A stretch of DNA of 64,000 nt from Actinobacteria bacterium IMCC26103 (GCA_002284875.1 CP015604.1:62001-126000), one strand, 5' to 3'. Shown: positions 43,120 to 52,922, counted from the first letter of the stretch. The notes: a model not told the origin generated them from the letters alone. Translations and numbers: made by a program.

Positions 43120-43614
43120 ATGAGCGCACATCGTGATGAAGTAGACCGCCTAATTGCGGCCTGGAAGCGCGAACGCCCCGATCTTGATCTAAGCCCATTT
43201 GCGGTCTTAAGTCGTATCTCGCGAATTTCGCGCAATTTAGATATCGCTCGACGTGATGCATTCGCTGATTTAGAAACTTGGGCCTTTGATGTATTAGCTG
43301 CGCTGCGTCGCGCCGGAGATCCTTACCAACTCTCCCCCGGTGAACTCATGCAGCAAACTCTGGTTACTAGCGGCACCATGACAAATCGTTTAGATCACTT
43401 AGAAGAGTTGAAATTGATAACTCGCCAACCAGATCCAAACGATGGTCGCGGTTCTCTTGTCACGTTAACTGCATCTGGAATGCGCGCAGTTGATAAAGCG
43501 CTAGAGGGTTTACTGGAACATGAACGGAATTTGTTGAAAGGGCTAAGCCGTGACGAACGAACTGCACTGGCTGATTTATTAAGCGCCCTTGCCGCACATT
43601 TGGAAGAGAGTTAA
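43120..43614 (+). CDS. MarR family transcriptional regulator
   Basis: A 164-residue winged-helix regulator. The HTH is LSPGELMQQTLVTSGTMTNR followed by LDHLEELKLI, and the wing is RQPDPNDGRGSLVTLTASG, the classical MarR DxR wing. A long N-terminal helix precedes it for dimerisation. It overlaps ispE convergently by 4 nt. Target and ligand unknown. Confidence 0.92.
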   Translation: MSAHRDEVDRLIAAWKRERPDLDLSPFAVLSRISRISRNLDIARRDAFADLETWAFDVLAALRRAGDPYQLSPGELMQQTLVTSGTMTNRLDHLEELKLITRQPDPNDGRGSLVTLTASGMRAVDKALEGLLEHERNLLKGLSRDERTALADLLSALAAHLEES

Positions 43615-44531
43615 ATAACTTTAGCGCCATGTACTGGGCCAAAAGCCCGTGCGACGCTGCCGACAACTCCGCTTGATGTCAGCGCAACAGCCAGATCTAA
43701 ACCTTGTTCTTCATCGGCAACTAAAAATGCAACGGTTGGACCAGAGCCAGAAACTATTGCGCCAAGTGCGCCATATTCTTCGCCAACATCTAAAACTAAT
43801 GTCAGCGCTGGGCGCAATGAACAGGCAGCAGATTGCAGATCATTTTGTAGCGCAAGGCCAACTGCTTTGGGATCGGCTGCCAATAATGATTGCATCAGCG
43901 CATCGCTAGTTTGTGGAGCTGCAATATCTAAACCAGCACGTAACCGATCGCACTCTTGATAAACGGCAGGTGTAGAAAGACCAACGCTAGATAACGCCAA
44001 AACCCAGTGATAAGTACCGCGCGAGAGCGCTGCCGTTAATTGATCGCCGCGTCCTTGGCCAATTGCAGTGCCTCCGGTAATCATAAAAGGCACATCGCTG
44101 CCGAGCTTTGATCCAAATTCCAACATCTCTTCGCGCGACATCTCTAATGCAAATAACTCATTTAATCCAACAATTACCGCTGCCGCATCTGCGCTACCGC
44201 CCGCCATTCCACCGGCAACCGGGATCGATTTATTAACTTCTATATGGATATCAAGTGAAAAGTCATAGTCATCAGCTATTAACTGCGCAGCCTTTACCGC
44301 CAAATTAGTGGCATCTGCCGGCACGCCATGTGTGTGGTCACCGGTGATCGCAATCGTTATTCCAGAGCCAGGTACCGATTTACTAATCGTGACATCATCA
44401 TAAATCGAGATCGCTTGAAAGACAGTTACTAAATTATGAAATCCGTCTGCCTCGCGCGGGCCAACTGCCAATTGCAGATTTACTTTGGCGGGAACGCGTA
44501 CCGTAACGGTTGCGTTAGATGAATTTTGCAC
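43611..44531 (-). CDS. ispE: 4-diphosphocytidyl-2-C-methyl-D-erythritol kinase
   Basis: A 306-residue GHMP kinase of the MEP isoprenoid pathway. The ATP-binding glycine-rich loop is PVAGGMAGGSADAAAVI; the N-terminal substrate motif is VPAKVNLQLAVGPREADGFH, and GSGPTVAFLV is motif 3. It lies one base from rsmA in the rsmI-metG-tatD-rsmA-ispE run, the standard actinobacterial arrangement. Confidence 0.95.
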   Translation of the reverse strand: MQNSSNATVTVRVPAKVNLQLAVGPREADGFHNLVTVFQAISIYDDVTISKSVPGSGITIAITGDHTHGVPADATNLAVKAAQLIADDYDFSLDIHIEVNKSIPVAGGMAGGSADAAAVIVGLNELFALEMSREEMLEFGSKLGSDVPFMITGGTAIGQGRGDQLTAALSRGTYHWVLALSSVGLSTPAVYQECDRLRAGLDIAAPQTSDALMQSLLAADPKAVGLALQNDLQSAACSLRPALTLVLDVGEEYGALGAIVSGSGPTVAFLVADEEQGLDLAVALTSSGVVGSVARAFGPVHGAKVI

Positions 44532-44532
44532 T

Positions 44533-45372
44533 CTAAGACTCTAAACCCTGATGTGCGATTTTGCAGAAACCGTGGATATCTAGCGATTCACCGCGCAGCG
44601 TTGGATCAATTCCCGCGGCAATGAGGTGTGCTTCCGCAGCACCTGATCCGCCATATCTTGATGACAAGGCAGCGCGTAACATTTTGCGACGTTGTGCAAA
44701 AGCTAAATCGATAATGGTAAATACTTCTCTGCGCAGCGTTTCATCTCCAGGCGTTGCCCGGCGCGTAAATGCCACCAGCTTTGAATCAACATTGGGAGCT
44801 GGCCAGAAAATAGACCGTGAAACAGATCCAGCGCCAGTAACTTCGGCCCACCAAGCAGCTTTCACTGATGGAATTCCATACTCTTTGGTATTTGGTTTAG
44901 CAGCTAAACGATCGGCAACTTCTGCCTGCACCATAACCACACCGCTGCGCAGGGTTGGCAAAATCTCCAAGAGATGTAGAAAAACCGGAACCGAAACGTT
45001 GTAGGGCAAGTTAGCGACTAAAACTGTTGGATCTGCTGGCAAATTCTTTAATTGCAGAGCATCTTGATTTAAAACGGTTAACAAGTGCGCGCGATCGCTG
45101 TGAGCAGCTGCAGTGATAGGAAGTTGATTTGCTAAACGATTATCAATTTCAACTGCAACCACGCTAGCTGCTTCCTCCATCAGCGCCAACGTCAATGAAC
45201 CAAGTCCGGGGCCGATCTCTAGCGCGATATCAGTTGCAGTAATTCCTGCGGTGCGCACGATCTTGCGACAAACGTTGGCATCAATTACAAAGTTCTGGCC
45301 TAGAGCTTTAGCTGGCTTTAAATCTAATTGCACAGCTAAGGAGCGAATTTCTGCCGCACCTAGCAAGGTCAT
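44533..45372 (-). CDS. rsmA: 16S rRNA dimethyladenosine transferase
   Basis: A 279-residue KsgA-type enzyme that dimethylates A1518 and A1519 of 16S rRNA. Motifs: LGQNFVIDANV, SAM motif I LEIGPGLGSLTL, and the catalytic NLPYN box (VANLPYNVSVPVF). A C-terminal helical domain has FAQRRKMLRAAL. It overlaps tatD by 4 nt. Confidence 0.96.
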   Translation of the reverse strand: MTLLGAAEIRSLAVQLDLKPAKALGQNFVIDANVCRKIVRTAGITATDIALEIGPGLGSLTLALMEEAASVVAVEIDNRLANQLPITAAAHSDRAHLLTVLNQDALQLKNLPADPTVLVANLPYNVSVPVFLHLLEILPTLRSGVVMVQAEVADRLAAKPNTKEYGIPSVKAAWWAEVTGAGSVSRSIFWPAPNVDSKLVAFTRRATPGDETLRREVFTIIDLAFAQRRKMLRAALSSRYGGSGAAEAHLIAAGIDPTLRGESLDIHGFCKIAHQGLES

Positions 45373-46241
45373 AAGGTGGTACCTGCAGCAAATGAACCAA
45401 ATATCCGCTCTGCGTTATCAGAGAGTGCCTGGGCGAGAGTTCCCACGCTCTCGTTACGTTCTTCGGCCATCGCTCGCACAATATTTGCAATCTGCGCCGG
45501 GGTATTTAACGCACCGCGGTTAGGCATCGGTGCCAAAAATGGTGAATCTGTTTCAACAAGTAATTGATCATAAGGAACTAGCTTTACCGCTTCGCGCAGA
45601 TCAGGTGCGTTCTTAAAAGTTAAGGTTCCAGCAAAGGAAAGTATGTAACCGCGATCTATGCAGATCTTGGCCATGGCGACATCGCCAGAAAAGCAGTGAA
45701 AGACAGTTTTCTCAGGAGCGCCAACTTCTAGCAATATCGATAGAACATCATCATGCGAATCGCGATCATGGATAACTAGCGCTTTCTTGGTTCTCTTCGC
45801 TAATTCGATATGCCATTTAAAGGAATCTTGTTGGCGCTTACGCAACTCTGGCGGGGTGCGGAAATAATCCAGCCCAGTTTCACCAATTGCACGTACACGC
45901 GGATGCATCGCTAGCGTTTCAATTATCTTTAGATCAGCATCCATATCAGGGACAACAGGTGCTTCATTGGGGTGCAAGGCAACGGCTGCTAATACGCGAT
46001 CATCGAAATGTTCGGCAGCGGCCACACACCATTTTGATTGTTCTGCCGAATAACCAACTTGCACAACTCGATCAACGCCGGCGGCTTTGGCATCATCTAA
46101 TACTTGTTTAACCGCATCTGAATCAGGTGCGGCATCTGTAACAATTTCCAAATGTGCGTGGGCATCAACGGTTGGAACAGGTAAAGGTTTGGGCGCTGGC
46201 GCCAGCGGGCGATCAATATCGCGATTGTGGCGATCTGCCAT
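45369..46241 (-). CDS. tatD: TatD family metal-dependent hydrolase/DNase
   Basis: A 290-residue amidohydrolase-fold protein. Metal ligands are seen in VDAHAHLE, AIGETGLDYF, LVIHDRDSHDD, VFHCFSGD and LLVETDSPFL. Family members are 3'-5' exonucleases linked to DNA repair and turnover. The first 20 residues (DRPLAPAPKPLPVPTV) are a Pro-rich extension typical of actinobacterial copies. 6 nt from metG. Confidence 0.93.
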   Translation of the reverse strand: MADRHNRDIDRPLAPAPKPLPVPTVDAHAHLEIVTDAAPDSDAVKQVLDDAKAAGVDRVVQVGYSAEQSKWCVAAAEHFDDRVLAAVALHPNEAPVVPDMDADLKIIETLAMHPRVRAIGETGLDYFRTPPELRKRQQDSFKWHIELAKRTKKALVIHDRDSHDDVLSILLEVGAPEKTVFHCFSGDVAMAKICIDRGYILSFAGTLTFKNAPDLREAVKLVPYDQLLVETDSPFLAPMPNRGALNTPAQIANIVRAMAEERNESVGTLAQALSDNAERIFGSFAAGTTL

Positions 46242-46247
46242 AGAAAA

Positions 46248-47810
46248 TTACTCTTTGATCTCAAGTCGTGGAAATAGAACTGGAGTCTTGGTCACGATCG
46301 TTCCTTCTGGTAACTGACCCCACGTGGCAACATTGGAAATTATTTGCGCAGAAAGTGCGCCAATTGATTTATTTGCGCCCAAACTTTCCCACAAGATTTC
46401 AGTTGTGGCCGGCATTACCGGGTGCAACAAGACAGCCAGTGCGCGCAAAGATTCCGCGGTGTTATACAAGACTTCATTGAGTTCAGCCTGATTGGCCGCA
46501 TCTTTAGCCAGAATCCAAGGCTCTTTCTCGGTGACATAGCCATTTACCTTCTTACAGAAATCCATTACTGAGGTGATGCCACCTTGGAAATCAAGGGCGA
46601 CCATTGCCGCATCTGCCTTAGCAACAGTGGCGGTTAGCGCATCAATTAGCCCGGCATCTGTTGCAACAGCCGGTACTTTACCTTCGCAATATTTTTCAAT
46701 CATTGCCGCAAGGCGTGAAGCTAGGTTGCCGAAATCGTTAGCAAGTTCAGAGGTATAACGAGCAGACATATCTTCCCAGGAGAAAGAACCATCGCTGCCG
46801 AAGGGAATTGCGCGCAAGAAGTAATAACGGAAGGCATCGACGCCAAAGTGATCAGTTATATCCGATGGTGCAATACCCGTTAGCTTGCTCTTACTCATTT
46901 TCTCACCAGCAACTAATAACCAGCCATGTGCAAATACTTTCTTTGGAACTGCTAGCCCCGCCGCCATCAACATCGCTGGCCAAATCACGGCGTGAAAGCG
47001 CAAGATATCTTTTCCAACTAAATGCACATCTGCGGGCCATGTCTGCGCAAATTTCTTACCGCCTTCAGAATCCGGCGCATCTGTTAATCCAACTGCAGTT
47101 GCGTAGTTAAGCAAGGCATCAAACCAAACGTAGACGACTTGATCGGTATCCCACGGAACGGGAATTCCCCAATCAAATGTCGAACGCGAGATAGATAAAT
47201 CTGAAACTCCACCTTCTAGGAAGGAAACGACTTCATTACGAGCGCTTTCGGGTTGGCAAGCATCAGGATTTTTGCGGTAGTGCTCGAGCAAAGGTTCAAC
47301 AAAGGCGGAGAGTCTAAAGAACCAGTTATTTTCATTTACTAACTCAACTGGTTTGCTATGTATCGGGCAGAGTTTTTGGCCATCGGCATCGATTAAATCG
47401 CCAGGTAATTTAAATTCTTCACAACCAACACAGTATGGACCTTCATATTTGCCGGCGTAAATATGTCCAGCATCTTTTAACGATTGTAAAAACTTTTGAA
47501 CACGCTCTGTGTGTCGCGGCTCTGTCGTGCGAATAAAGTCATCGTTTGCGATATTTAGCGCTTGCCAATTAGGTTTCCACGCATCTTTTACTAACTTATC
47601 TACCCAGGCTTGCGGTGCCACATTATTTTGTTCAGCGGTGCGCATGACCTTCTGTCCATGCTCATCTGTACCGGTTAAGAACCAGACTGATTCACCGCGT
47701 TGGCGATGCCAGCGAGTTAGAACATCGCCGGCAACAGTTGTATATGCATGGCCGATATGAGGCGCATCATTTACATAGTAAATCGGCGTTGTTAGATAGA
47801 AAGACTTCAC
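46248..47810 (-). CDS. metG: Methionyl-tRNA synthetase
   Basis: A 520-residue class I synthetase. HIGH box is APHIGHAYTT and the KMSKS box is GEKMSKSKLTG. A zinc-binding knuckle remains as YCVGCEEFKLPGD with LCPIHSKP. The length indicates no C-terminal tRNA-binding extension. Start overlaps the rsmI stop by 4 nt. Confidence 0.97.
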   Translation of the reverse strand: MKSFYLTTPIYYVNDAPHIGHAYTTVAGDVLTRWHRQRGESVWFLTGTDEHGQKVMRTAEQNNVAPQAWVDKLVKDAWKPNWQALNIANDDFIRTTEPRHTERVQKFLQSLKDAGHIYAGKYEGPYCVGCEEFKLPGDLIDADGQKLCPIHSKPVELVNENNWFFRLSAFVEPLLEHYRKNPDACQPESARNEVVSFLEGGVSDLSISRSTFDWGIPVPWDTDQVVYVWFDALLNYATAVGLTDAPDSEGGKKFAQTWPADVHLVGKDILRFHAVIWPAMLMAAGLAVPKKVFAHGWLLVAGEKMSKSKLTGIAPSDITDHFGVDAFRYYFLRAIPFGSDGSFSWEDMSARYTSELANDFGNLASRLAAMIEKYCEGKVPAVATDAGLIDALTATVAKADAAMVALDFQGGITSVMDFCKKVNGYVTEKEPWILAKDAANQAELNEVLYNTAESLRALAVLLHPVMPATTEILWESLGANKSIGALSAQIISNVATWGQLPEGTIVTKTPVLFPRLEIKE

Positions 47811-48649
47811 GAGCGCATCTTATTCGCATCAACTACCGCTGCATAAACGATCCGCTTTGGCAGGTCGAATTCATCTGCAACGGTGGAAATTGCGCTTTTG
47901 CGATCCATTCCGGCAGCCTCAAATTCACGGACGCGGGCGACCATATCTGTGGCAGATTTTTCTGCCGTTCCGACTTCGGCGCCGGCGATAACTAGTGTTA
48001 TCTCACCTAAAACTTCTTTGCTCTCGGCCCATTGCAAAAGCTCAGTAAGTGAACCGCGAATCGTTTCTTCATAAGTTTTTGTCATTTCGCGGCAGATCGC
48101 ACCACGGCGATCGCCTCCGAAAATGGTTTTAGCATCTTGCAACGATTCAACTAGGCGATGAGGTGCTTCAAAGAAGACCATGGTGCGCTCTTCAAAGCGC
48201 AGCGCTTCAAAAGTTGCCTGTCTGGCACCAAGTGCGCGGGGGGTAAAACCTTCAAAGGTGAAGCGATCTGTTGCTAATCCAGAAAGCGCTATCGCCATTA
48301 CCGGTGCACTCGGCCCAGGAATTACCTTTACCTCTAATTTTTCAGCCATCGCATCGCGCGCTAAACGAAATCCCGGATCGCTAATTGTTGGCATTCCAGC
48401 ATCGGATACAACTAAAACGTTTTTACCGGCGCGCAGATATTGCAAGATCTCTTCGCTTCGTTCAGTTTCATTTCCGTCGAAGAATGAAATTACCTTGCCG
48501 GTAAATGTCACACCGATATCTGAACAAAGGCGATGAAAGCGACGTGAATCTTCGGCGGCAATTATTTCTGCGCTAGTGATCGCATCTTTTAGGCGCGGGC
48601 TAGCATCAAGGGGATTTCCCAGAGGAGTCGCCGCCATCGTTAAAGCCAT
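47807..48649 (-). CDS. rsmI: 16S rRNA 2'-O-ribose C1402 methyltransferase
   Basis: A 280-residue tetrapyrrole-methylase-fold protein. Signatures are ATPLGNPLDAS, AEDSRRFHRL, VSDAGMPTISDPGFRLA, PGPSAPVMAIALSGL and the FFEAPHRL motif. It modifies C1402 in the decoding centre. First gene of the minus-strand run; divergent from the mannosyltransferase. Confidence 0.95.
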   Translation of the reverse strand: MALTMAATPLGNPLDASPRLKDAITSAEIIAAEDSRRFHRLCSDIGVTFTGKVISFFDGNETERSEEILQYLRAGKNVLVVSDAGMPTISDPGFRLARDAMAEKLEVKVIPGPSAPVMAIALSGLATDRFTFEGFTPRALGARQATFEALRFEERTMVFFEAPHRLVESLQDAKTIFGGDRRGAICREMTKTYEETIRGSLTELLQWAESKEVLGEITLVIAGAEVGTAEKSATDMVARVREFEAAGMDRKSAISTVADEFDLPKRIVYAAVVDANKMRS

Positions 48650-48677
48650 AGGTACATCCTCTCAGTACGCTAAGCAT

Positions 48678-49952
48678 GTGAAAACCCGCATCTATGTTGG
48701 CGCGATCGCCCTAGCTGCATTGGCCTTGCGTTTGCTGCACTTGGGAACACCAAAAGGATTTGTCTTTGATGAGGTTTATTACGTCGATGGCGCCCGCGAT
48801 TATTTAGCACATGGCGTTGAAGTAACTGGCAAGGGCCCGGAATTTGTAGTCCATCCCCCGATTGGTAAATGGCTGATCGCACTCGGGATAAAACTCTTTG
48901 GAGATAACGAGTTCGGTTGGCGCTTTATGGGGGCTTTACTCGGCTCGCTAATGATTGTCATTATCGCCCTGATCGCTCACCGGTTATTCCGCAACTCTTT
49001 CTTAACTATTGCCGCAAGTGCGCTAATGGCGATGGATGGTTTGGCGCTCGTTCACTCGCGCACTGCCTTATTAGATATCTACTTAGCTTTCTTTATTTTG
49101 TTGGCTACTTATCTCTTCTTGATGCGTTGGCATTGGTGGGCCGGTCTGATACTCGGACTTGCGATCGCGACTAAATGGAGTGGGATTTACTATCTCGCGC
49201 TCTTTGCACTGGTTGCGCTCTATCGTGCTTTTGCCCATCACACTGGACGCGACTTAGTAAAACCAACTATAAAGACATTCCTTCAATATGCCTTTCTACC
49301 ATTTTCAGTTTACTTAACTTCTTGGACTGGTTGGTTTTTATCAAACCGCGGTTGGGATCGGGATTACTCAAATAATGTAATTACATCATTTATCCACTAT
49401 CACTCGCAGATGTTGGGATTTCACACCGGACTAGTTCAAAAACATGCTTACCAAGCAAATCCCTGGAGTTGGTTGGTTATGGGACGGCCAACTTCCTTCT
49501 TCTATGAAACACCGAAAAGTTGTGGCGCTAGCCATTGTTCGCAAGAAGTTTTAGCGCTGGGAACACCGTTTCTGTGGTGGATTGGCACAATCGCCTTCGC
49601 GGTAGTTATAGGTTTTTGGATTAAATCAATTGCTCAGAAACGTTATGAACCGCCCCTTAACATCATCGTCGCTGGAATCGCAGCTGGATACCTGCCTTGG
49701 TTCTTCTTTCAAAAACGTACAGTATTTTCTTTCTACGCAATCGTTTTCGAACCATTTCTAATTCTTGCAATTATCTATTGCACATATGTTGCGCTACTTC
49801 ACTTCGAAAATAGCCGAAATACCTACGCTTTTATCGCTTTTATCGGCCTTGCCATATTTATCAACTTTATATATTTCTTACCGTTATTTACCGGCGATGT
49901 AATTACCTACGACTCGTGGCAGGCCCGTATGTGGCTGCCCTCGTGGGTTTAA
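48678..49952 (+). CDS. pmt: Dolichyl-phosphate-mannose--protein mannosyltransferase (PMT)
   Basis: About 424 residues, GT39 family, with roughly ten membrane segments. It O-mannosylates secreted proteins from polyprenyl-phosphate mannose. Catalytic acidic motif in the first loop is FVFDEVYYVDGARDYL; VVHPPIGKWLIALGI and AIATKWSGIYYL are also characteristic. The GTG at 48678 begins just before TM1; the longer frame would overlap rsmI and adds no membrane segment. rsmI/pmt divergence is conserved in actinobacteria. Confidence 0.92.
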   Translation: MKTRIYVGAIALAALALRLLHLGTPKGFVFDEVYYVDGARDYLAHGVEVTGKGPEFVVHPPIGKWLIALGIKLFGDNEFGWRFMGALLGSLMIVIIALIAHRLFRNSFLTIAASALMAMDGLALVHSRTALLDIYLAFFILLATYLFLMRWHWWAGLILGLAIATKWSGIYYLALFALVALYRAFAHHTGRDLVKPTIKTFLQYAFLPFSVYLTSWTGWFLSNRGWDRDYSNNVITSFIHYHSQMLGFHTGLVQKHAYQANPWSWLVMGRPTSFFYETPKSCGASHCSQEVLALGTPFLWWIGTIAFAVVIGFWIKSIAQKRYEPPLNIIVAGIAAGYLPWFFFQKRTVFSFYAIVFEPFLILAIIYCTYVALLHFENSRNTYAFIAFIGLAIFINFIYFLPLFTGDVITYDSWQARMWLPSWV

Positions 49953-49964
49953 GCGGTAAACAAA

Positions 49965-50741
49965 TTATTCGTTTGCGGCGCGGTTCTCTTTTAAACGAGC
50001 AACTGCTTCATCGGCTAATTGCTGGTCAAAGATCTCATCTCTAGATGGTGCAGCTGCGGCAAGTGCTTCACGTTCGAGTTGTTCCTGCTCTTCACTCCAC
50101 TGTCCGGGAGTTGTTAGATCAATTACCCGCTTTGGCACAATCGCCTTTGGCGCATTTACATAAGTTGGAACTGGTACTGAATTAGGTTGCCATTCGCCAC
50201 GAGCGGCGGCGCTGCCTTTCGGCAAAATTGTTACGCCAGTTAGCTCACGTTCGGAAAGTGGTATCCAATGTTCAGTGCTCTGTTTTGGTGCCACAACTTC
50301 TGAAAGGTTTGTTGATGAAACGCCTGCGGTGCTGCGATGAATTTGAGTAACGCGACGTTTTTGCATACGTTCAGTGTTGCTTTGATGGCGTACCAAAGCT
50401 AAATAGAGAACGAAGGCAACTACCGGAATTCCTACAAATGAAAGAGCAAGAGTTTGCATAATTGCACCCACTATCGTCATCGCAAATGAAATTAGTATTA
50501 TTGAGAAAATAATTCGTCTACGCAAAAGTTGTTGAGCAACTTTTGCTTCGCGATCTAAATCTGTGTGAATTACTCCGGTACCAGAGCTTCCACCTGGTGA
50601 ATTACTGGCAACGATTCGAAGTGCGCTTTTATATCTCTCAACGCTCTTGCCAGAGAATTCATTTCTATCGTGGACCCAGCGCGGCAGGAAGTAAGCCACC
50701 CACATGCCGATGATCGAGAGATAGATAATTCCTGAAGCCAT
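49965..50741 (-). CDS. GlpR/SepX-like membrane protein
   Basis: A 258-residue protein with an N-terminal membrane segment (GIIYLSIIGMWVAYFLPRWV), a second hydrophobic hairpin at about 77-112, and a long charged C-terminal tail. The start, followed by HDRNEFSGKSVERYKSALR, is typical of actinobacterial GlpR/SepX proteins, which bind the gephyrin-like protein Glp in cell division and polar growth. The genes for RimJ and the MoeA-like partner lie directly upstream in the expected order, which supports the call. Confidence 0.8.
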   Translation of the reverse strand: MASGIIYLSIIGMWVAYFLPRWVHDRNEFSGKSVERYKSALRIVASNSPGGSSGTGVIHTDLDREAKVAQQLLRRRIIFSIILISFAMTIVGAIMQTLALSFVGIPVVAFVLYLALVRHQSNTERMQKRRVTQIHRSTAGVSSTNLSEVVAPKQSTEHWIPLSERELTGVTILPKGSAAARGEWQPNSVPVPTYVNAPKAIVPKRVIDLTTPGQWSEEQEQLEREALAAAAPSRDEIFDQQLADEAVARLKENRAANE

Positions 50742-50791
50742 GATGAACCAAGGTTAGAGGAGCACCCTGCTTACCCTGTGGATTTAGAGGG

Positions 50792-51376
50792 CTAATTGAC
50801 CTGAGAATTTTCTTTAACGAAACAGACATGGTCTCGCCAACTTCCATCAATATGTAAATAGCGCGGGCGTACACCCTCAAATAGATAGCCCGCTTTTTCA
50901 GCTACACGAATCGATGCCAGATTTTCCGGGCGGATATTTATTTCAATTCGGTGCAGTTTGAGAGAGTTAAAGCCAAATTCGGTAACTGCCTGGACTGCTT
51001 GAGTTGTATATCCACGGTTGGCATAGGCGCGATCAATCCAATAACCGATATGCGCACCACGCATCGCGCCATACATAACGCCTCCCATAGTTATCTGGCC
51101 AATCAGATTTTTACCTTGGCTATTTATATGCCAGATAGCCAGCGCATAAGAACGCCCTTTTCGACCTTCGCGGCGGTGCCAACTAACCATCTCGAAGAAT
51201 GTGGGAAGTTTTGGTGAACCATTTTCACCTGGAACTTGTGGAAGGGTTGCCTCCCATTCACCAAGCCAATCGCGATTTTCGTTGCGAACGTTTAACCAAC
51301 GTTTGCGATCACGCCAACGCAGCGGTTGCAGAACGAGTTCGCCAGTCCTTAACTTAACTGGCCAATTCTCTGACAT
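50792..51376 (-). CDS. RimJ/RimL-type GNAT N-acetyltransferase
   Basis: A 194-residue acetyltransferase. RTGELVLQPLRWRDRKRW starts the domain; acetyl-CoA motif A is HIGYWIDRAYANRGYTTQAV and the end has NIRPENLASIRVAEKAGYLF. RimJ-like enzymes acetylate protein N-termini. Placed between the MoeA-like gene and glpR, as in most actinobacteria. Confidence 0.93.
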   Translation of the reverse strand: MSENWPVKLRTGELVLQPLRWRDRKRWLNVRNENRDWLGEWEATLPQVPGENGSPKLPTFFEMVSWHRREGRKGRSYALAIWHINSQGKNLIGQITMGGVMYGAMRGAHIGYWIDRAYANRGYTTQAVQAVTEFGFNSLKLHRIEINIRPENLASIRVAEKAGYLFEGVRPRYLHIDGSWRDHVCFVKENSQVN

Positions 51377-51392
51377 TTACCGAATCCAACCC

Positions 51393-52319
51393 TTAAATAT
51401 ATCGGCGTTCAAGTACTACAACCGCAACATCTGAACCCACCGTGATCTTTACATCCCCTTCAGGCACTGCGATAAGAGCATTTGCATCAGAAAGTGTTGT
51501 CTGTTCATCTTGAATACTTGAACCTTCGGAGAAGAGCGGCATAACAGATTTACCATCTTCGGAAAGTACCGCACGAATATAAGAGCGATTATTACTAGTT
51601 GAGGTAATCGCTTTCTCAAGTTTGGCTTTAATAGATGGACGATGGATGGTTGCCGCGCCCAACATGGTGCGAATCATTGGGCGGATAAATAGTTCAAAGG
51701 ATATGTAGGCGGCAACGGGATCTCCTGGCAATGTGACTACAGGCGTCTTATCCGGTCCGATTACGCCAAAGTTATGGCGGCCGCTCGATTCGATAGCAAT
51801 ATCAACTGTCGTTATCTCACCCATTGCGGACAAAGTTCTAGTGATTAAATCAAATGAATCATCTTTACGCTCTCCGCTAATAATTATTAAATCAGCGCGA
51901 ACTAATTGATCTTCAATCACTGCTTGCAATTGGGCTTCATCATCAGGGATCGTGTGTACTCGATAGGCAACCGCCCCTACCTCGCGTACGGCAGTTGTCA
52001 GGAGCCAAGAATTGGTTTCATACTCTTCGCCATCTTGTAGCGCTTTACCTGGCTCAACTAAATCAGGCCCGGCGGAGAGCACGACTACGCGCGGATGTGG
52101 TCGGGTCGGCAGATGATCGCGGCCAATCGAGGCGGCTAGTCCAATTTGAGTAGAGCGAATTCGTGAACCTGATTTTAAAACCAGGCGTTCGCCAGCATAG
52201 ATATCTTCGGAAAGAGTTGCACCATGCGCATCAAGTAGCGGCATTTCAAATGCATCTAATGGGCGACAGATCGCAATAAGAGAGGAGAGGAACTCATCCA
52301 CGCGCATTCGGTCTGCCAT
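51393..52319 (-). CDS. MoeA/gephyrin-like protein lacking the central domain (Glp-like)
   Basis: About 308 residues, whereas MoeA has about 400. The N-terminus (LLDAHGATLSEDIYA) runs directly into the MoCF-binding domain (HPRVVVLSAGPDLVEPG, TLPGDPVAAYISFELF), so the region with the MoeA motif PPFxxSxMDGYA is missing. STGDE is degenerate (SAGPD), and SGGVSVGxxD is also changed (ISGERKDDSFD). It is probably not a molybdenum-insertion enzyme. Neighbours RimJ and GlpR point to a Glp-like cell division scaffold. The ATG at 52319 is a conservative choice. Confidence 0.82.
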   Translation of the reverse strand: MADRMRVDEFLSSLIAICRPLDAFEMPLLDAHGATLSEDIYAGERLVLKSGSRIRSTQIGLAASIGRDHLPTRPHPRVVVLSAGPDLVEPGKALQDGEEYETNSWLLTTAVREVGAVAYRVHTIPDDEAQLQAVIEDQLVRADLIIISGERKDDSFDLITRTLSAMGEITTVDIAIESSGRHNFGVIGPDKTPVVTLPGDPVAAYISFELFIRPMIRTMLGAATIHRPSIKAKLEKAITSTSNNRSYIRAVLSEDGKSVMPLFSEGSSIQDEQTTLSDANALIAVPEGDVKITVGSDVAVVVLERRYI

Positions 52320-52364
52320 AATCAGCAACAATACTTCTTGAGTAACCAAATATTGGGGATTTAC

Positions 52365-52922
52365 GTGAGCGCATCGAGTGAGAAATCTGATCTCCGCAAT
52401 CGCTATCGCTTTGAACGGCGAGAAAGATATCTAGATCACTCTTTTGCATACCTTGCGACTTCACTGGAATTTCAAAAAGCTACACATATAGCCAGTTACA
52501 TCTCATATGGGGATGAACCCAGCACATCAGAGTTAAATACCGCGCTGCTAAAAAATGGAAAAACTTTATATCTGCCGCGAATTATTGGGAAAGTTCTCGA
52601 ATGGGTTCAGTGGGAAGGCGATCAAGGTCAGCTAATACCCAGCAAGTTATCAAAGAATATTTTGGAGCCAAGCGGTCCTGCAATTTCCGATAAATTGGTA
52701 ATTGAGTTGATAGTTGTCCCTGCGCTGCGAATTGATCGCGCTGGTTATCGATTAGGACAAGGTGGTGGTTTTTACGATCGCACGCTCTCGCAATTGAAGG
52801 CTTGGAGCGTTGGATTGATTCATCCTGATGAAATTTCTAGTGAAGATCTGCCGCGCGAAGACTTTGATATTCCCCTTAACGCGGCAGCTACACCAGATTT
52901 ATTGCTTCGCTTTAAAAACTAA
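52365..52922 (+). CDS. 5-formyltetrahydrofolate cyclo-ligase
   Basis: A 185-residue enzyme converting 5-formyl-THF to 5,10-methenyl-THF with ATP. The hallmark is the C-terminal substrate loop GYRLGQGGGFYDRTL. An N-terminal SEKSDLRNRYRFERRER gives the ATP-binding basic cluster. GTG at 52365 is used because GGGGATTTAC precedes it; the longer frame overlaps the divergent MoeA-like gene. Convergent with the acyl-CoA dehydrogenase (4-nt overlap). Confidence 0.92.
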   Translation: MSASSEKSDLRNRYRFERRERYLDHSFAYLATSLEFQKATHIASYISYGDEPSTSELNTALLKNGKTLYLPRIIGKVLEWVQWEGDQGQLIPSKLSKNILEPSGPAISDKLVIELIVVPALRIDRAGYRLGQGGGFYDRTLSQLKAWSVGLIHPDEISSEDLPREDFDIPLNAAATPDLLLRFKN

